NCBI GenBank assembly: GCA_964635065.1
Contig: CAZWMK010000001.1
Coordinates: forward strand, 6,573 to 70,572
Direction: 5' to 3'
DNA from: CAZWMK01 sp964635065
GTDB lineage: Bacteria > Pseudomonadota > Alphaproteobacteria > Sphingomonadales > Sphingomonadaceae
DNA: 64,000 nt
Position 1 is the stretch's first letter. Each line of letters begins with the position of its first letter. Shown piece by piece: positions 36,806 to 45,564 of this stretch. Under the pieces are notes generated by a model that did not search any database, was not told where the DNA came from, and was given only the letters and a program-made list of their open reading frames with translations. The position numbers were made by a program, and so were the translations under genes.

Positions 36806-36950
36806 CGGGGAGGAAATATCCGACTCATGATCAAAGCACGAGTCGCAAATCGCATCGCTTGTTGGCAGATCGCGGCAAAACGCCTAATCCCCGTAACCAG
36901 GACATCCTATTACATCTTCATTCTCTTTTAACTTATATGGATATGATTTG

Positions 36951-37982
36951 ATGAGCGGGAACGACAAAGCCTTGCTGGCCGTGCTCAAGGGTGAACGCCG
37001 CGACCCGCCGCCAGTGTGGCTCATGCGGCAGGCTGGCCGTTATTTGCCGGAATATCGTGCATTGCGGGCGCAGAAGGGCGGGTTTCTCGATCTGGTCCAT
37101 GACAGCGATGCCGCAGCCGAAGTGACACTGCAACCGATCCGTCGTTTCGGCATGGATGGTGCAATCCTGTTTTCAGACATTCTCGTCATCCCGCATGCCA
37201 TAGGACAGGATCTGACGTTCGAAGCCGGCGAAGGGCCGCGACTTACCCCGCCGCTCTCGACTGGCGACTGGAGCGGGCTGACCTTCCAGCCTGAGCGGCT
37301 TGCCCCGGTCTATGAGACAGTACGCAAGGTGAAGGCAGCTCTTGACCCGTCCGTGACCTTCCTTGGCTTTGCAGGTAGCCCATGGACCGTTGCGACCTAT
37401 ATGGTGGCGGGCCAGGGCAGCCGTGACCATGCCGAAACCCGGCGCCTGGCCTATCGCGATCCGCAGGCCTTTCAGCGGCTTATCGATCGAATTGTTTCTG
37501 TCACGGTCGATTATCTGTCTGGCCAGATCGAGGCAGGTGTCGATGCGGTGCAGCTGTTTGACAGCTGGGCCGGCAGCCTTGCACCTGCGCAGTTCGATCG
37601 CTGGGTGATCGAACCGACAAGCGCGATCGTGCATCAGTTGATGCAACGTCATCCCGAAACCCCGATCATCGGCTTCCCCAAGGGTGCTGGTGAGAAACTT
37701 GCGGTCTATGCTGCCGAAACGGGTGTCGATGCAGTTGGCATTGATGAAACCATCGATCCTGAATGGGCCGACATGGCCCTGCCGCCCGATATGCCGGTGC
37801 AGGGCAATCTTGATCCACTGGCGCTCGTGACCGGCGGGCAGGAACTGGTCAGTGCCGTTGCCGCCATTCGTGCTGCCTTTGACAAGCGGCCCCATATTTT
37901 CAATCTGGGCCATGGCATTGTTCCAGATGCGCCGATCGATCATGTCAGTCAGCTTCTACGTCTGCTGCGGGGGGTACATTGA
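36951..37982 (+). CDS. hemE: Uroporphyrinogen decarboxylase
   Basis: HemE removes four carboxyl groups from uroporphyrinogen III to give coproporphyrinogen III in heme synthesis. The 343-residue protein has the signature PPVWLMRQAGRYLPEYR near the N-terminus, DAAAEVTLQPIRRFGMDGAILFSDILVIPHA (the catalytic Asp is in FSDI), FAGSPWTVATYMV, QLFDSWAGSL and NLGHGI near the end. I chose the ATG at 36951 over the adjacent TTG. It is the first gene right of oriC, and its stop overlaps the hemJ ATG (TGATG). Confidence 0.96.
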   Translation: MSGNDKALLAVLKGERRDPPPVWLMRQAGRYLPEYRALRAQKGGFLDLVHDSDAAAEVTLQPIRRFGMDGAILFSDILVIPHAIGQDLTFEAGEGPRLTPPLSTGDWSGLTFQPERLAPVYETVRKVKAALDPSVTFLGFAGSPWTVATYMVAGQGSRDHAETRRLAYRDPQAFQRLIDRIVSVTVDYLSGQIEAGVDAVQLFDSWAGSLAPAQFDRWVIEPTSAIVHQLMQRHPETPIIGFPKGAGEKLAVYAAETGVDAVGIDETIDPEWADMALPPDMPVQGNLDPLALVTGGQELVSAVAAIRAAFDKRPHIFNLGHGIVPDAPIDHVSQLLRLLRGVH

Positions 37983-38431
37983 TGCCTGAACCTGGCTGGC
38001 TCGGTGGCGCTTATGATCTGGTGCGCGCCATCCATGTGATTTTCGTGATTTTCTGGATGGCGGGCATGTTCATGCTGCCGCGCTATCTGGTTTATCAACA
38101 CCCTGTGGTGCCTGGATCGGACGAGGACCGGCTGTGGATCGAACGGTCGCGGCGCTTGCAACGGATCATTGTCAACCCATCCATGGTGATTGTCTGGCTG
38201 CTGGGCCTTATGCTGGCCTTCAATATTGGCTGGACAAGCGGTGGCTGGCTTCATGCCAAGCTGGCGCTGGTTCTCTTGTTCAGCGGTTATCATGGCTGGC
38301 TTGCGAAAACGCGCAAACGCTTTGCCGCTGGTCAACGGCCCTACAGCGAAAAGGCGCTGCGCCTGTTGAATGAAGTGCCAGGCCTTGTCACGATTGTCGC
38401 TGTCATTCTTGTCATCGTGAAGCCATTCTGA
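37982..38431 (+). CDS. hemJ: Protoporphyrinogen oxidase HemJ
   Basis: HemJ is a small membrane protein that oxidises protoporphyrinogen IX in bacteria lacking HemG and HemY. The 149-residue protein has about four helices. It carries the family motif VRAIHVIFVIFWMAGMFMLPRYLVYQH, with the conserved His, and IIVNPSMVIVWLLGLMLAF, WLHAKLALVLLFSGYHGWLAK and LNEVPGLVTIVAVILVIVKPF. The start overlaps the hemE stop by one base, so the two heme genes are coupled. Confidence 0.93.
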   Translation: MPEPGWLGGAYDLVRAIHVIFVIFWMAGMFMLPRYLVYQHPVVPGSDEDRLWIERSRRLQRIIVNPSMVIVWLLGLMLAFNIGWTSGGWLHAKLALVLLFSGYHGWLAKTRKRFAAGQRPYSEKALRLLNEVPGLVTIVAVILVIVKPF

Positions 38432-38438
38432 GTTGTGT

Positions 38439-38477
38439 GCTGGATCGGGGGCCGCTTGACGCCTGACCCGATCCAGC
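38439..38477. repeat. Inverted repeat between hemJ and rho
   Basis: GCTGGATCGGG at 38439-38449 pairs perfectly with CCCGATCCAGC at 38467-38477 across a 17-nt loop. No T-run follows, so it is a structured leader element or an atypical terminator rather than a classical one. It starts 8 bp after the hemJ stop and lies 120 bp upstream of rho. Confidence 0.55.
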
Positions 38478-38597
38478 GTAAGCGCGTTACTGAAAGTGCC
38501 GCCTTTTCGGACCGCGCGCTTGTTTCAATCCGGCCCCTGTTCTCGTCTATCTCTTCCGCGCGGCCGGAGAAAAAAACATATCAGGATCGCAAACTAT

Positions 38598-39854
38598 ATG
38601 CATCTCAAGGACTTGAAGCGTAAGACGCCGGCCGAACTGGTTGCAATGGCAGAAGAGTTGGGTGTCGAAGCCGCGTCCACATTGCGCAAGCAGGATCTGC
38701 TGTTCTCGATCCTGAAAGCCATGGCTGATAATGACACCCAGATCATGGGTTCGGGTACCATCGAAGTTCTGCCGGACGGTTTTGGTTTCCTGCGCAGTCC
38801 TGAAGCCAATTATCTTGCCGGTCCGGATGATATCTATGTCAGTCCGAACCAGGTGCGTCGTTTCGGTCTGCGCACGGGGGATACGGTCGATGGCGAAATT
38901 CGCGCGCCCAAGGATGGCGAGCGTTATTTCGCGCTGACCAAGGTCAATGCCATTAATTTTGACGATCCCGACCAGGTGCGTCATCGCGTCAATTTTGATA
39001 ACCTGACGCCGCTTTATCCTGACGCCAAGTTGAACCTCGATATGCTTGACCCCACGGTCAAGGACAAGTCGGCGCGTGTCATCGATATTATCAGCCCGCA
39101 GGGCAAGGGTCAGCGCTCTTTGATCGTCGCCCCCCCGCGCGTCGGTAAAACCGTGCTGCTGCAGAATATCGCCAAGGCGATTTCTGCCAACAACCCGGAA
39201 GTTTTCCTGATCGTGCTGCTGATCGACGAACGCCCGGAAGAAGTGACGGACATGCAGCGTTCGGTGCATGGTGAAGTCGTGTCCTCGACCTTTGACGAGC
39301 CTGCGTCGCGTCACGTTCAAGTCGCTGAAATGGTCATTGAAAAAGCCAAGCGTCTGGTCGAGCACAAGAAGGATGTTGTCATTCTTCTCGATTCGATCAC
39401 GCGTCTTGCACGGGCCTACAACACGGTTGTTCCGTCCTCGGGCAAGGTGCTGACGGGCGGTGTCGATGCCAATGCACTGCAACGGCCCAAGCGCTTCTTT
39501 GGTGCGGCACGCAACATTGAGGAAGGTGGATCGCTGTCGATCATCGCCACGGCGCTCATCGATACCGGTTCGCGCATGGACGAAGTCATCTTCGAAGAGT
39601 TCAAGGGTACGGGCAACAGCGAAATCGTGCTCGACCGCAAGATTGCCGACAAACGTATTTTCCCTGCCATCGATGTTGGCAAGTCAGGCACCCGCAAGGA
39701 AGAACTGCTGGTCGACAAGGCGACGCTCTCGAAAATGTGGGTGCTGCGCCGCATCCTCATGCAGATGGGCACGGTCGATGCGATGGAATTCCTGCTCGAC
39801 AAGATGAAGGATTCCAAGTCGAACGAAGATTTCTTCGCAGCAATGAATCAGTAA
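38598..39854 (+). CDS. rho: Transcription termination factor Rho
   Basis: Rho is a hexameric RNA helicase that ends transcription at Rho-dependent sites. The 418-residue protein has an N-terminal Rho_N domain ([21 protein letters not shown]), an RNA-binding cold-shock-like domain ([14 protein letters not shown]), Walker [12 protein letters not shown], Walker [14 protein letters not shown], and the Q/R-loop regions. The ATG at 38598 matches the usual start; the frame is open further upstream but unconserved. The rho start is preceded by 166 bp with an inverted repeat. Confidence 0.97.
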   Translation: MHLKDLKRKTPAELVAMAEELGVEAASTLRKQDLLFSILKAMADNDTQIMGSGTIEVLPDGFGFLRSPEANYLAGPDDIYVSPNQVRRFGLRTGDTVDGEIRAPKDGERYFALTKVNAINFDDPDQVRHRVNFDNLTPLYPDAKLNLDMLDPTVKDKSARVIDIISPQGKGQRSLIVAPPRVGKTVLLQNIAKAISANNPEVFLIVLLIDERPEEVTDMQRSVHGEVVSSTFDEPASRHVQVAEMVIEKAKRLVEHKKDVVILLDSITRLARAYNTVVPSSGKVLTGGVDANALQRPKRFFGAARNIEEGGSLSIIATALIDTGSRMDEVIFEEFKGTGNSEIVLDRKIADKRIFPAIDVGKSGTRKEELLVDKATLSKMWVLRRILMQMGTVDAMEFLLDKMKDSKSNEDFFAAMNQ

Positions 39855-39881
39855 TTGCGGCTTCGCAGGAAAATCTGAACG

Positions 39882-40529
39882 ATGGATCTAGCCAGTCTCA
39901 TTACACCCGCGGCGCTGTCGGCTTTCGGACAGGTCGTCCTGATCGACGTCGTTCTAGCGGGCGACAATGCGATCGTTGTCGGTGCGCTTGCCGCCGGGCT
40001 TCCGCCGAAGGATCGCCAGCGCGTCATCATGCTTGGCATTATCGCAGCTTTGGTTCTGCGTGTGATCTTTGCCCTCGCGGTCAGCTGGTTGCTTGGCATA
40101 GTCGGTCTCATCCTCGCGGGCGGTCTGCTGCTCCTGTGGGTGGCCTGGAAGATGTACCGAGAATTGCACCCGACCGGTCCGGTTCCGGTTGTGGATGATC
40201 CGGCCACACCCAAAGTCGAAGGCGGACAGCCGACAAAGACTTTCATGCAGGCCGCTTTTGCTGTCACGCTCGCCGATGTTTCGATGAGCCTTGATAATGT
40301 CCTCGCGGTTGCCGGGGCTGCGCGCGAGCATCCTGGCATCATGGTCGTGGGTCTTGTCCTGTCGGTTGCACTGATGGGTGTAGCAGCCAATATGATTGCC
40401 AAATATATCGAGCGTTATCGCTGGATCGCCTATGTCGGCCTGGCTGTGATTGTCTATGTCGCGCTGAAAATGATCTGGGAGGGCTGGGTTGAAGTCAGCC
40501 CGCTCGTTGCGCCAATCGTCGGTGCATAA
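39882..40529 (+). CDS. TerC family integral membrane protein
   Basis: This 215-residue protein of the TerC/YjbE type has seven predicted helices. Conserved membrane Asp and Asn residues are in IDVVLAGDNAIVVG and its repeat VTLADVSMSLDNVLAVAGAA. Relatives are tied to tellurite resistance and to metal (Mn) export or loading of exported metalloenzymes. It follows rho after 27 bp and ends at a strong bidirectional terminator. Its place between rho and mnmE looks like an insertion into the usual order. Confidence 0.9.
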   Translation: MDLASLITPAALSAFGQVVLIDVVLAGDNAIVVGALAAGLPPKDRQRVIMLGIIAALVLRVIFALAVSWLLGIVGLILAGGLLLLWVAWKMYRELHPTGPVPVVDDPATPKVEGGQPTKTFMQAAFAVTLADVSMSLDNVLAVAGAAREHPGIMVVGLVLSVALMGVAANMIAKYIERYRWIAYVGLAVIVYVALKMIWEGWVEVSPLVAPIVGA

Positions 40530-40547
40530 ACAGATCCTGTCTGACAG

Positions 40548-40585
40548 AAAAAGGGACCGCATAAATGATTATGCGGTCCCTTTTT
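40548..40585. terminator. Strong bidirectional Rho-independent terminator
   Basis: AAAAAGGGACCGCATAA at 40548-40564 pairs perfectly with TTATGCGGTCCCTTTTT at 40569-40585 around a 4-nt loop. A/T tracts at both ends make it work on both strands. It sits between convergent terC and the dienelactone hydrolase gene. Confidence 0.93.
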
Positions 40586-40601
40586 TATGCATTCTGTCGT
40601 T

Positions 40602-41303
40602 TCAGCCGAGGTGTTCGCGGAAAAATGCGAGCGTGCGCTGATCGGCAAGATCGGCTGCCGCGTCATTGCGATGAATGCCGTTGATACGTGCGAAAGCATG
40701 ATCGACACCCGGATAGTCATGGATGGTCACACGAGGATGACCATCTAGCGCACCGTGAATCTTGGCCTGGGCTTCGGCGTTGATATACTCATCCTCCATG
40801 GCGAGATGGAGCATCAGCGGACGCGCGATGGCGTGGGATTCACTCAATCGTCCGTCGATACCGCCGCCATAATAGCTCGATCCAGCATCGGCGTCCGTGC
40901 GCGTGGCAGCGAGATAGGTCAAAAGCCCGCCAAGGCAATAGCCGCTGACACCAACCTTGCCATTTGTGTCAGGCAGGGTGCGACCCGCGCGGATCGCGGC
41001 TTCGATATCCTCAATACCCTTGTCGACATTAAACCCCTGATAGAAGCCAAAGGCCTGTTGCCATTCATTTTCGGTCTTGTCCGTCAACACCACTCCGGGC
41101 TGCTGCCGCCAAAACATGTCGGGTGCGATGGCGTGAAAACCATTGGCAGCCCAGCGGTCGCAGATGGTCTGAATACCGGCATTGACGCCAAAAATTTCCT
41201 GGATCACGACAACCACAGGCGCCGGTCCGCTGGCAGGGGCTGCATGATAGGCCTTGAAACTGCCACTGCCGTCGAGCGCTGTAATATCAATCCACTCTGC
41301 CAT
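40602..41303 (-). CDS. Dienelactone hydrolase family protein
   Basis: This is a 233-residue alpha/beta hydrolase of the dienelactone hydrolase (carboxymethylenebutenolidase) family. The triad is visible: nucleophile Cys in VGVSGYCLGGLLTYLAA (near residue 121), Asp in LAMEDEYINAEA, and His in GVDHAFAR. The DLH hallmark VVVIQEIFGVNAGIQTICDRWAANGFHAIAPD is intact. True dienelactone activity is not proved, since many relatives act on other esters. It is monocistronic and convergent with terC. Confidence 0.9.
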   Translation of the reverse strand: MAEWIDITALDGSGSFKAYHAAPASGPAPVVVVIQEIFGVNAGIQTICDRWAANGFHAIAPDMFWRQQPGVVLTDKTENEWQQAFGFYQGFNVDKGIEDIEAAIRAGRTLPDTNGKVGVSGYCLGGLLTYLAATRTDADAGSSYYGGGIDGRLSESHAIARPLMLHLAMEDEYINAEAQAKIHGALDGHPRVTIHDYPGVDHAFARINGIHRNDAAADLADQRTLAFFREHLG

Positions 41304-41440
41304 GATGATTCTCCATATAAATCCTTCGTTGATCGTCAGTTTAGCAAGGCAGCATCTGCTGACAATGATGACAATTCATGACATGGAAGACGGATCGCGT
41401 TACAGCCAGTTACCTGCCATTCAACAGAAGGCGCAGACGG

Positions 41441-41686
41441 ATGAAAATATCGGTCGACATAGATTGCACACCGGAAGAAGCGCGCGCATTTCTCGGCCTG
41501 CCGGATATGGGGCCGGTTCATGCGGTCTATCTTGAGAAGCTGCAATCCTTCGTGCGTGATGGCATGAATCCTGCGGATATCGAGAAAATGGTGCGGGCGT
41601 GGATGCCGATGACGGTCGACAGTCTGGAATCGATGCAGAAGATGTTCTGGAGCGCTGCTACCGGCGGCGGGAGCAAAACAAGCTGA
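41441..41686 (+). CDS. DUF6489 family protein
   Basis: This is an 81-residue helical protein beginning MKISVDIDCTPEEARAFLGLPDMGPVHAVYLEKL and ending in a helix with PMTVDSLESMQKMFWSAATGG. The sequence fits DUF6489 of Sphingomonadales, whose function is unknown. I chose the ATG at 41441 because the conserved part begins there. Its stop codon lies inside the mnmE start (CTGA overlap at 41683-41686), so the two are coupled. Confidence 0.78.
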   Translation: MKISVDIDCTPEEARAFLGLPDMGPVHAVYLEKLQSFVRDGMNPADIEKMVRAWMPMTVDSLESMQKMFWSAATGGGSKTS

Positions 41687-42978
41687 CTGATACCATTTAT
41701 GCTCTTTCATCCGGTGCATTGCCATCGGGTGTGGCGATCGTGCGTCTTTCCGGGCCGCGCGCGCATGTTGCAGCGCAGCAAATAATCAAGGCGTCTTTGC
41801 CGACCCCACGCCAGGCTGCTCTGGTGTCGCTGTTTGATCCGGCGCAGGGTCAGGCGATTGATCAGGCGCTCCTGTTGTGCTTCGATGCACCCGCCAGCTT
41901 TACCGGCGAACATGTTGTCGAGTTTCATGTGCATGGTGGTCGGGCTGTGGTTGCGGCCTTGTTCTCTGCGCTTTCGCACATTGATGGCTTGCGCATGGCC
42001 GAAGCGGGCGAATTCACACGACGCGCATTTGATAATGGTCGCCTTGATCTTAGCCAGGCAGAAGGGTTGTCTGATCTTATTGCGGCGGAAACTGAGATGC
42101 AGCGGGTTCAGGCTCTGGCCCAGGCCGGTGGTCGTTTACGCGATCGGGTAGAATCCTGGCGCAGCCGTCTTGTGACGATATTGGCCGATATCGAAGCCCT
42201 GATCGATTTTGCCGAGGAAGAAGCCGAGGTCGCAGCAGGCGTGGATGCAGCCTTGGCACCCATTGCGGAACTGGCGCAGGAAATTGCCGCAATGCTGGCG
42301 ACAGCTTCCTTGGGCGAACGCTTGCGCGATGGTTTTACCATTGTCATCAGCGGCGCACCCAATGTCGGTAAGTCGAGTCTGATGAATGCTGTTGCCGGGC
42401 GTGATGTCGCCATCGTCACCCCTGTTGCCGGAACCACGCGCGATATCATCGAACTGCCGATTGATCTTGGCGGGATAGCTGCCACGCTTGTCGATACAGC
42501 GGGGTTGCGCGAGACGCAGGATATTGTCGAGGCGGAGGGAATCCGTCGGGCACGGCAACGTGCTGCAAAGGCTGATCTCGTCCTGAATCTGATTCTGCCC
42601 GATGAGAAGCCCCTGGCTGGCGGGCTGGTCATTGTAAACAAATCGGATCTTGGCGACGGCTTTATCGGATGGCGGGAAGGCGTGTTGCATATGGCCGCAG
42701 CAACGGGAGCGGGCCTTGACCTGCTTCTGGCTTATTTGCGTGACTGGGCTGCGGCTCAGGTGCCCGTGCATGAACCCGTTCTCATCAGCCGCGCACGCCA
42801 CCGGGACGCTTTGCAGCTCTGTCATGATGAATTGCAACGCGCGGCGAACGAGCCTGATCTGGTCTTGCGCGCGGAATCGCTGCGACTGGCTGCGAGCGCC
42901 TTGGGACGCATCACCGGGCGTGTCGGTGTCGAGGAGTTGCTCGACTCGATTTTTGGCCGCTTCTGCATCGGCAAATAA
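41683..42978 (+). CDS. mnmE: tRNA modification GTPase MnmE (TrmE), probable CTG start
   Basis: MnmE works with MnmG to install the cmnm5 group on U34 of some tRNAs. The 431-residue protein has an N-terminal formyl-THF-binding domain (TDTIYALSSGALPSGVAIVRLSG, FTGEHVVEFHVHGG, AEAGEFTRRAFDNGRLDLSQAEGL). The G-domain has GAPNVGKSSLMNAV, DTAGLRE and NKSD, and the C-terminus is FGRFCIGK with the catalytic Cys. The family begins M-T-D-T-I. Here the codon at the Met position is CTG (41683), overlapping the preceding stop as CTGA, with GGGAG 9 nt upstream. The only upstream ATG (41599) would overlap DUF6489 by 88 bp. Confidence 0.93.
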   Translation: MTDTIYALSSGALPSGVAIVRLSGPRAHVAAQQIIKASLPTPRQAALVSLFDPAQGQAIDQALLLCFDAPASFTGEHVVEFHVHGGRAVVAALFSALSHIDGLRMAEAGEFTRRAFDNGRLDLSQAEGLSDLIAAETEMQRVQALAQAGGRLRDRVESWRSRLVTILADIEALIDFAEEEAEVAAGVDAALAPIAELAQEIAAMLATASLGERLRDGFTIVISGAPNVGKSSLMNAVAGRDVAIVTPVAGTTRDIIELPIDLGGIAATLVDTAGLRETQDIVEAEGIRRARQRAAKADLVLNLILPDEKPLAGGLVIVNKSDLGDGFIGWREGVLHMAAATGAGLDLLLAYLRDWAAAQVPVHEPVLISRARHRDALQLCHDELQRAANEPDLVLRAESLRLAASALGRITGRVGVEELLDSIFGRFCIGK

Positions 42979-42983
42979 TGTCA

Positions 42984-42999
42984 TGTTTCACGTGGAACA
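42984..42999. promoter_or_regulatory. parS site 1
   Basis: TGTTTCACGTGGAACA; its complement TGTTCCACGTGAAACA is a perfect match to the bacterial parS consensus TGTTNCACGTGAAACA. It lies in the short gap between mnmE and mnmG, about 6 kb from oriC. It is the expected binding and CTP-loading site for ParB. Confidence 0.92.
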
Positions 43000-43054
43000 G
43001 TCTGCGCGGTGCTGCGGTCTCGACTCTGTCACGATGCTTGCCTAATAAAAATCC

Positions 43055-44908
43055 ATGAAGAAATATGATGTCATTGTGGTGGGTGCGGGCCATGCGGGGT
43101 GCGAGGCTGCGGCTGCGGCTGCACGCCTTGGCGCGCATGTTGCGCTTGTCACCATGTCGCGCGGTAATATTGGGCAGATGTCTTGCAACCCGGCGATTGG
43201 CGGCTTGGGCAAGGGGCATATCGTCCGTGAGATCGATGCGCTTGATGGAGTCATGGGACTCGCTGCCGACGCGGGTGGTATTCAGTTTCGGATGCTGAAC
43301 CGCCGCAAGGGGCCGGCTGTCCAAGGGCCACGTGCGCAGGCCGACCGCAAGCTGTACCGCAATGCCATGCTTGGCCTGATCGAGGCACAGGCGGGGCTTG
43401 AGGTTGTCGAAGCTACCGTCGATGATCTGATGTTTGCCGGTCAACACGTTATCGGTGTGCAGCTTGCGAATGGCGAGACATTGAGCGCAGGCGCCGTGGT
43501 TCTGACGACAGGTACATTTCTCAGCGGGGTGATTCATGTCGGCGAAGAGCAGCGCGATGGCGGTCGTGTCGGTGAAGCGACAGCACGGTTGCTCGGCACC
43601 ACGCTGCGCCGTCTCGGCTTGCCGGTTGGCCGACTGAAGACAGGGACCCCGGCGCGCATTGATGGGCGAACGATCGACTGGGCAGGCCTTGAGCTGCAAG
43701 CTGGCGACGACAATCCGATACCATTCTCCGACCTGACAGAACGGCTAGCCAGCCCGCAGCTGCCTTGCGCCATCACGCGAACGACCGTGAAGACACATGA
43801 TATCATCCGCGCCAACATTGGCCGGGCACCGATGTATGCCGGACGTATCGAAGGTGTTGGCCCGCGTTATTGTCCGTCGATCGAAGACAAGGTCATGCGG
43901 TTTGGCGACCGCGAAGGTCACCAGATCTTTCTCGAGCCGGAAGGCCTTGATCATCACTGGATCTATCCGAACGGCATATCGACGTCACTGCCAGTCGAGG
44001 TGCAGGCGGCCTTTCTGGCAACCATTCCTGGTCTCGAACGTGCCGTTATCGCCCAGCCAGGCTATGCAATCGAGTATGATTATGTCGATCCGCGCGCGCT
44101 GGAACCGACGCTCAAGCTCAAGGATTTTGAAGGCTTATACCTTGCCGGTCAGATCAATGGCACGACGGGTTACGAAGAGGCAGCGGGTCAGGGGCTTGTT
44201 GCAGGCCTGAATGCTGCCCTTTCGGCTGGCGGCAACCGTGACGGCATTATTCTGGATCGCGCCTCGTCTTATATCGGGGTCATGATCGATGATCTGGTGA
44301 CGCAGGGCGTTAGCGAGCCTTATCGGATGTTTACCAGCCGCGCTGAATATCGCCTCAGGCTGCGGGCGGACAATGCGGCAGAGCGTCTGACCCCACTTGG
44401 CATCGCAGCAGGGTGCGTTGGTAGGCAGCGAACACAATTTTTCACAGACCGGCAGGCTATGGTCGATACGGCACGCCAGGTACTGGAGACTAACCGGTTA
44501 TCCCCTGCGCAGCTGCAACGCGCAGGTGTCGCGGTGCGGCAGGATGGCGTCATTCGCAGTGTTTTCGACTGGCTGCGTTTCCCGGAATGCCATTGGGACG
44601 TCCTGGCAGCAGTGGTGCCTGACATGCAGCGGATCGAACCGGGCTTGGTCGAACGTCTGACGACTGATGCACGCTATGCTGTTTATCTTGACCGTCAGAC
44701 ACAGGATGTCGATGCTCTGCGACGCGATGATGCCCTGTTGCTCGATCCTGACCTCGACTATGGTGCCATCGCCGGTCTGTCGAATGAAATGGTAGAGCGT
44801 CTTGCGCGTGCGCGACCGATGAGCGTCGGAGCGGCTGCCCGCGTTGCTGGCGTCACACCCGCCGCTTTGGCGACGCTGTTGCGTTATGCCCGGCGACAGG
44901 CCGCATGA
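43055..44908 (+). CDS. mnmG: tRNA uridine-5-carboxymethylaminomethyl modification enzyme MnmG (GidA)
   Basis: MnmG is the FAD enzyme partner of MnmE in wobble-uridine modification. The 617-residue protein starts with the dinucleotide site [23 protein letters not shown]. It continues [41 protein letters not shown], the family signature [29 protein letters not shown] and [23 protein letters not shown]. The C-terminal MnmE-binding helices follow. The stop overlaps the rsmG start (ATGA). Confidence 0.97.
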   Translation: MKKYDVIVVGAGHAGCEAAAAAARLGAHVALVTMSRGNIGQMSCNPAIGGLGKGHIVREIDALDGVMGLAADAGGIQFRMLNRRKGPAVQGPRAQADRKLYRNAMLGLIEAQAGLEVVEATVDDLMFAGQHVIGVQLANGETLSAGAVVLTTGTFLSGVIHVGEEQRDGGRVGEATARLLGTTLRRLGLPVGRLKTGTPARIDGRTIDWAGLELQAGDDNPIPFSDLTERLASPQLPCAITRTTVKTHDIIRANIGRAPMYAGRIEGVGPRYCPSIEDKVMRFGDREGHQIFLEPEGLDHHWIYPNGISTSLPVEVQAAFLATIPGLERAVIAQPGYAIEYDYVDPRALEPTLKLKDFEGLYLAGQINGTTGYEEAAGQGLVAGLNAALSAGGNRDGIILDRASSYIGVMIDDLVTQGVSEPYRMFTSRAEYRLRLRADNAAERLTPLGIAAGCVGRQRTQFFTDRQAMVDTARQVLETNRLSPAQLQRAGVAVRQDGVIRSVFDWLRFPECHWDVLAAVVPDMQRIEPGLVERLTTDARYAVYLDRQTQDVDALRRDDALLLDPDLDYGAIAGLSNEMVERLARARPMSVGAAARVAGVTPAALATLLRYARRQAA

Positions 44909-45564
44909 CCATGCCGCAGCCTGCATCTGATCAGGTCTATGACCGCGCGGCTTTCGCCGATGAGTTTGCTGTTTCACGTGAAACACTCGAACGGCTCGAC
45001 TGTTATGCCGCGCTGCTGGCGGATTGGCAGGAAAAGATGAACCTCGTCGGCCCATCGACCCTGCCAAACATCTGGAACCGGCATTTCCGCGATTCGGCGC
45101 AACTCCTTGGCCTGCTGCCTCCCGCCGCGCATAAGCGCCTGTGGCTCGACATCGGGGCCGGTGGCGGATTTCCCGGGCTAGTCGTGGCGGCGATGGGGGG
45201 CGGCATTGTCCATCAGGTCGAATCCATTGCCAAAAAGGCGCGTTTCCTGGAAACGGCAACGCAGGCCATGGGATTGGCGGGCGTAAACCACGTCCATAAT
45301 TGCCGCGTCGAACAGCTGAAAGCCTTTCCGGTCGATGTGATTACGGCGCGCGCTTGCGCAGCGCTCGAACTGTTGTTTGACTGGGGGCTGCCCTTTGCGG
45401 CAAGGTCGACGTGCTGGCTGTTGCCTAAAGGAGAATCGGTAGAAGCCGAGCTTGAGGCGGCGCGTCGGCGCTTCACATTTGATGCCCGGCTCGTTCCCAG
45501 CAGGAGCGATCCGCGCGGCCGTATCGTCGTTGCGACAGCGGTCAAGCGAAAGGGACGCGCGTGA
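44905..45564 (+). CDS. rsmG: 16S rRNA (guanine527-N7)-methyltransferase RsmG (GidB)
   Basis: RsmG methylates N7 of G527 in 16S rRNA, near the streptomycin site. The 219-residue protein has the conserved [24 protein letters not shown] and the SAM loop [17 protein letters not shown]. It also has the [20 protein letters not shown] and [18 protein letters not shown] motifs. The codons for FAVSRETLE contain a perfect parS site. The start and stop each overlap a neighbour by 4 bp (mnmG, parA). Confidence 0.95.
   Translation: MTMPQPASDQVYDRAAFADEFAVSRETLERLDCYAALLADWQEKMNLVGPSTLPNIWNRHFRDSAQLLGLLPPAAHKRLWLDIGAGGGFPGLVVAAMGGGIVHQVESIAKKARFLETATQAMGLAGVNHVHNCRVEQLKAFPVDVITARACAALELLFDWGLPFAARSTCWLLPKGESVEAELEAARRRFTFDARLVPSRSDPRGRIVVATAVKRKGRA
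44970..44985. promoter_or_regulatory. parS site 2, inside rsmG
   Basis: TGTTTCACGTGAAACA, a perfect 16-bp palindromic parS, encoding part of the RsmG N-terminus (AVSRETL). It lies 1.97 kb from site 1 and about 8 kb from oriC, beside parAB. Confidence 0.95.

Larger units (their letters stand above)
36729..36844. promoter_or_regulatory. Cluster of five GANTC (CcrM-type) methylation sites in oriC
   Basis: GAGTC 36729-36733, GACTC 36740-36744, GAATC 36777-36781, GACTC 36822-36826 and GAGTC 36840-36844. That is five in 116 bp, where about one per 256 bp is expected in random DNA. Another GAATC is at 36624-36628 inside ppsR. GANTC is the target of the cell-cycle methylase CcrM in alphaproteobacteria; no ccrM gene is in the window. 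Confidence 0.75.
36656..36950. other. Chromosomal replication origin (oriC), predicted
   Basis: This 295-bp noncoding region separates divergent ppsR and hemE, the site of the origin in Caulobacter and Rickettsia. It holds three perfect 9-mer DnaA boxes (36673-36681, 36765-36773, 36797-36805) and five GANTC sites (36729, 36740, 36777, 36822 and 36840). An AT-rich stretch next to hemE at 36901-36950 is a candidate unwinding element. The genes on both sides mostly read away from it, as expected if replication starts here. A 1.3-kb stretch of parAB with two parS sites lies 6-10 kb to the right. No TTAA-N7-TTAA CtrA site was seen. Confidence 0.88.

Noticed and set aside
36901..36950. CtrA-binding site in the AT-rich part of oriC
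   Set aside because: One TTAA occurs but no second half-site at the required 7-nt spacing.
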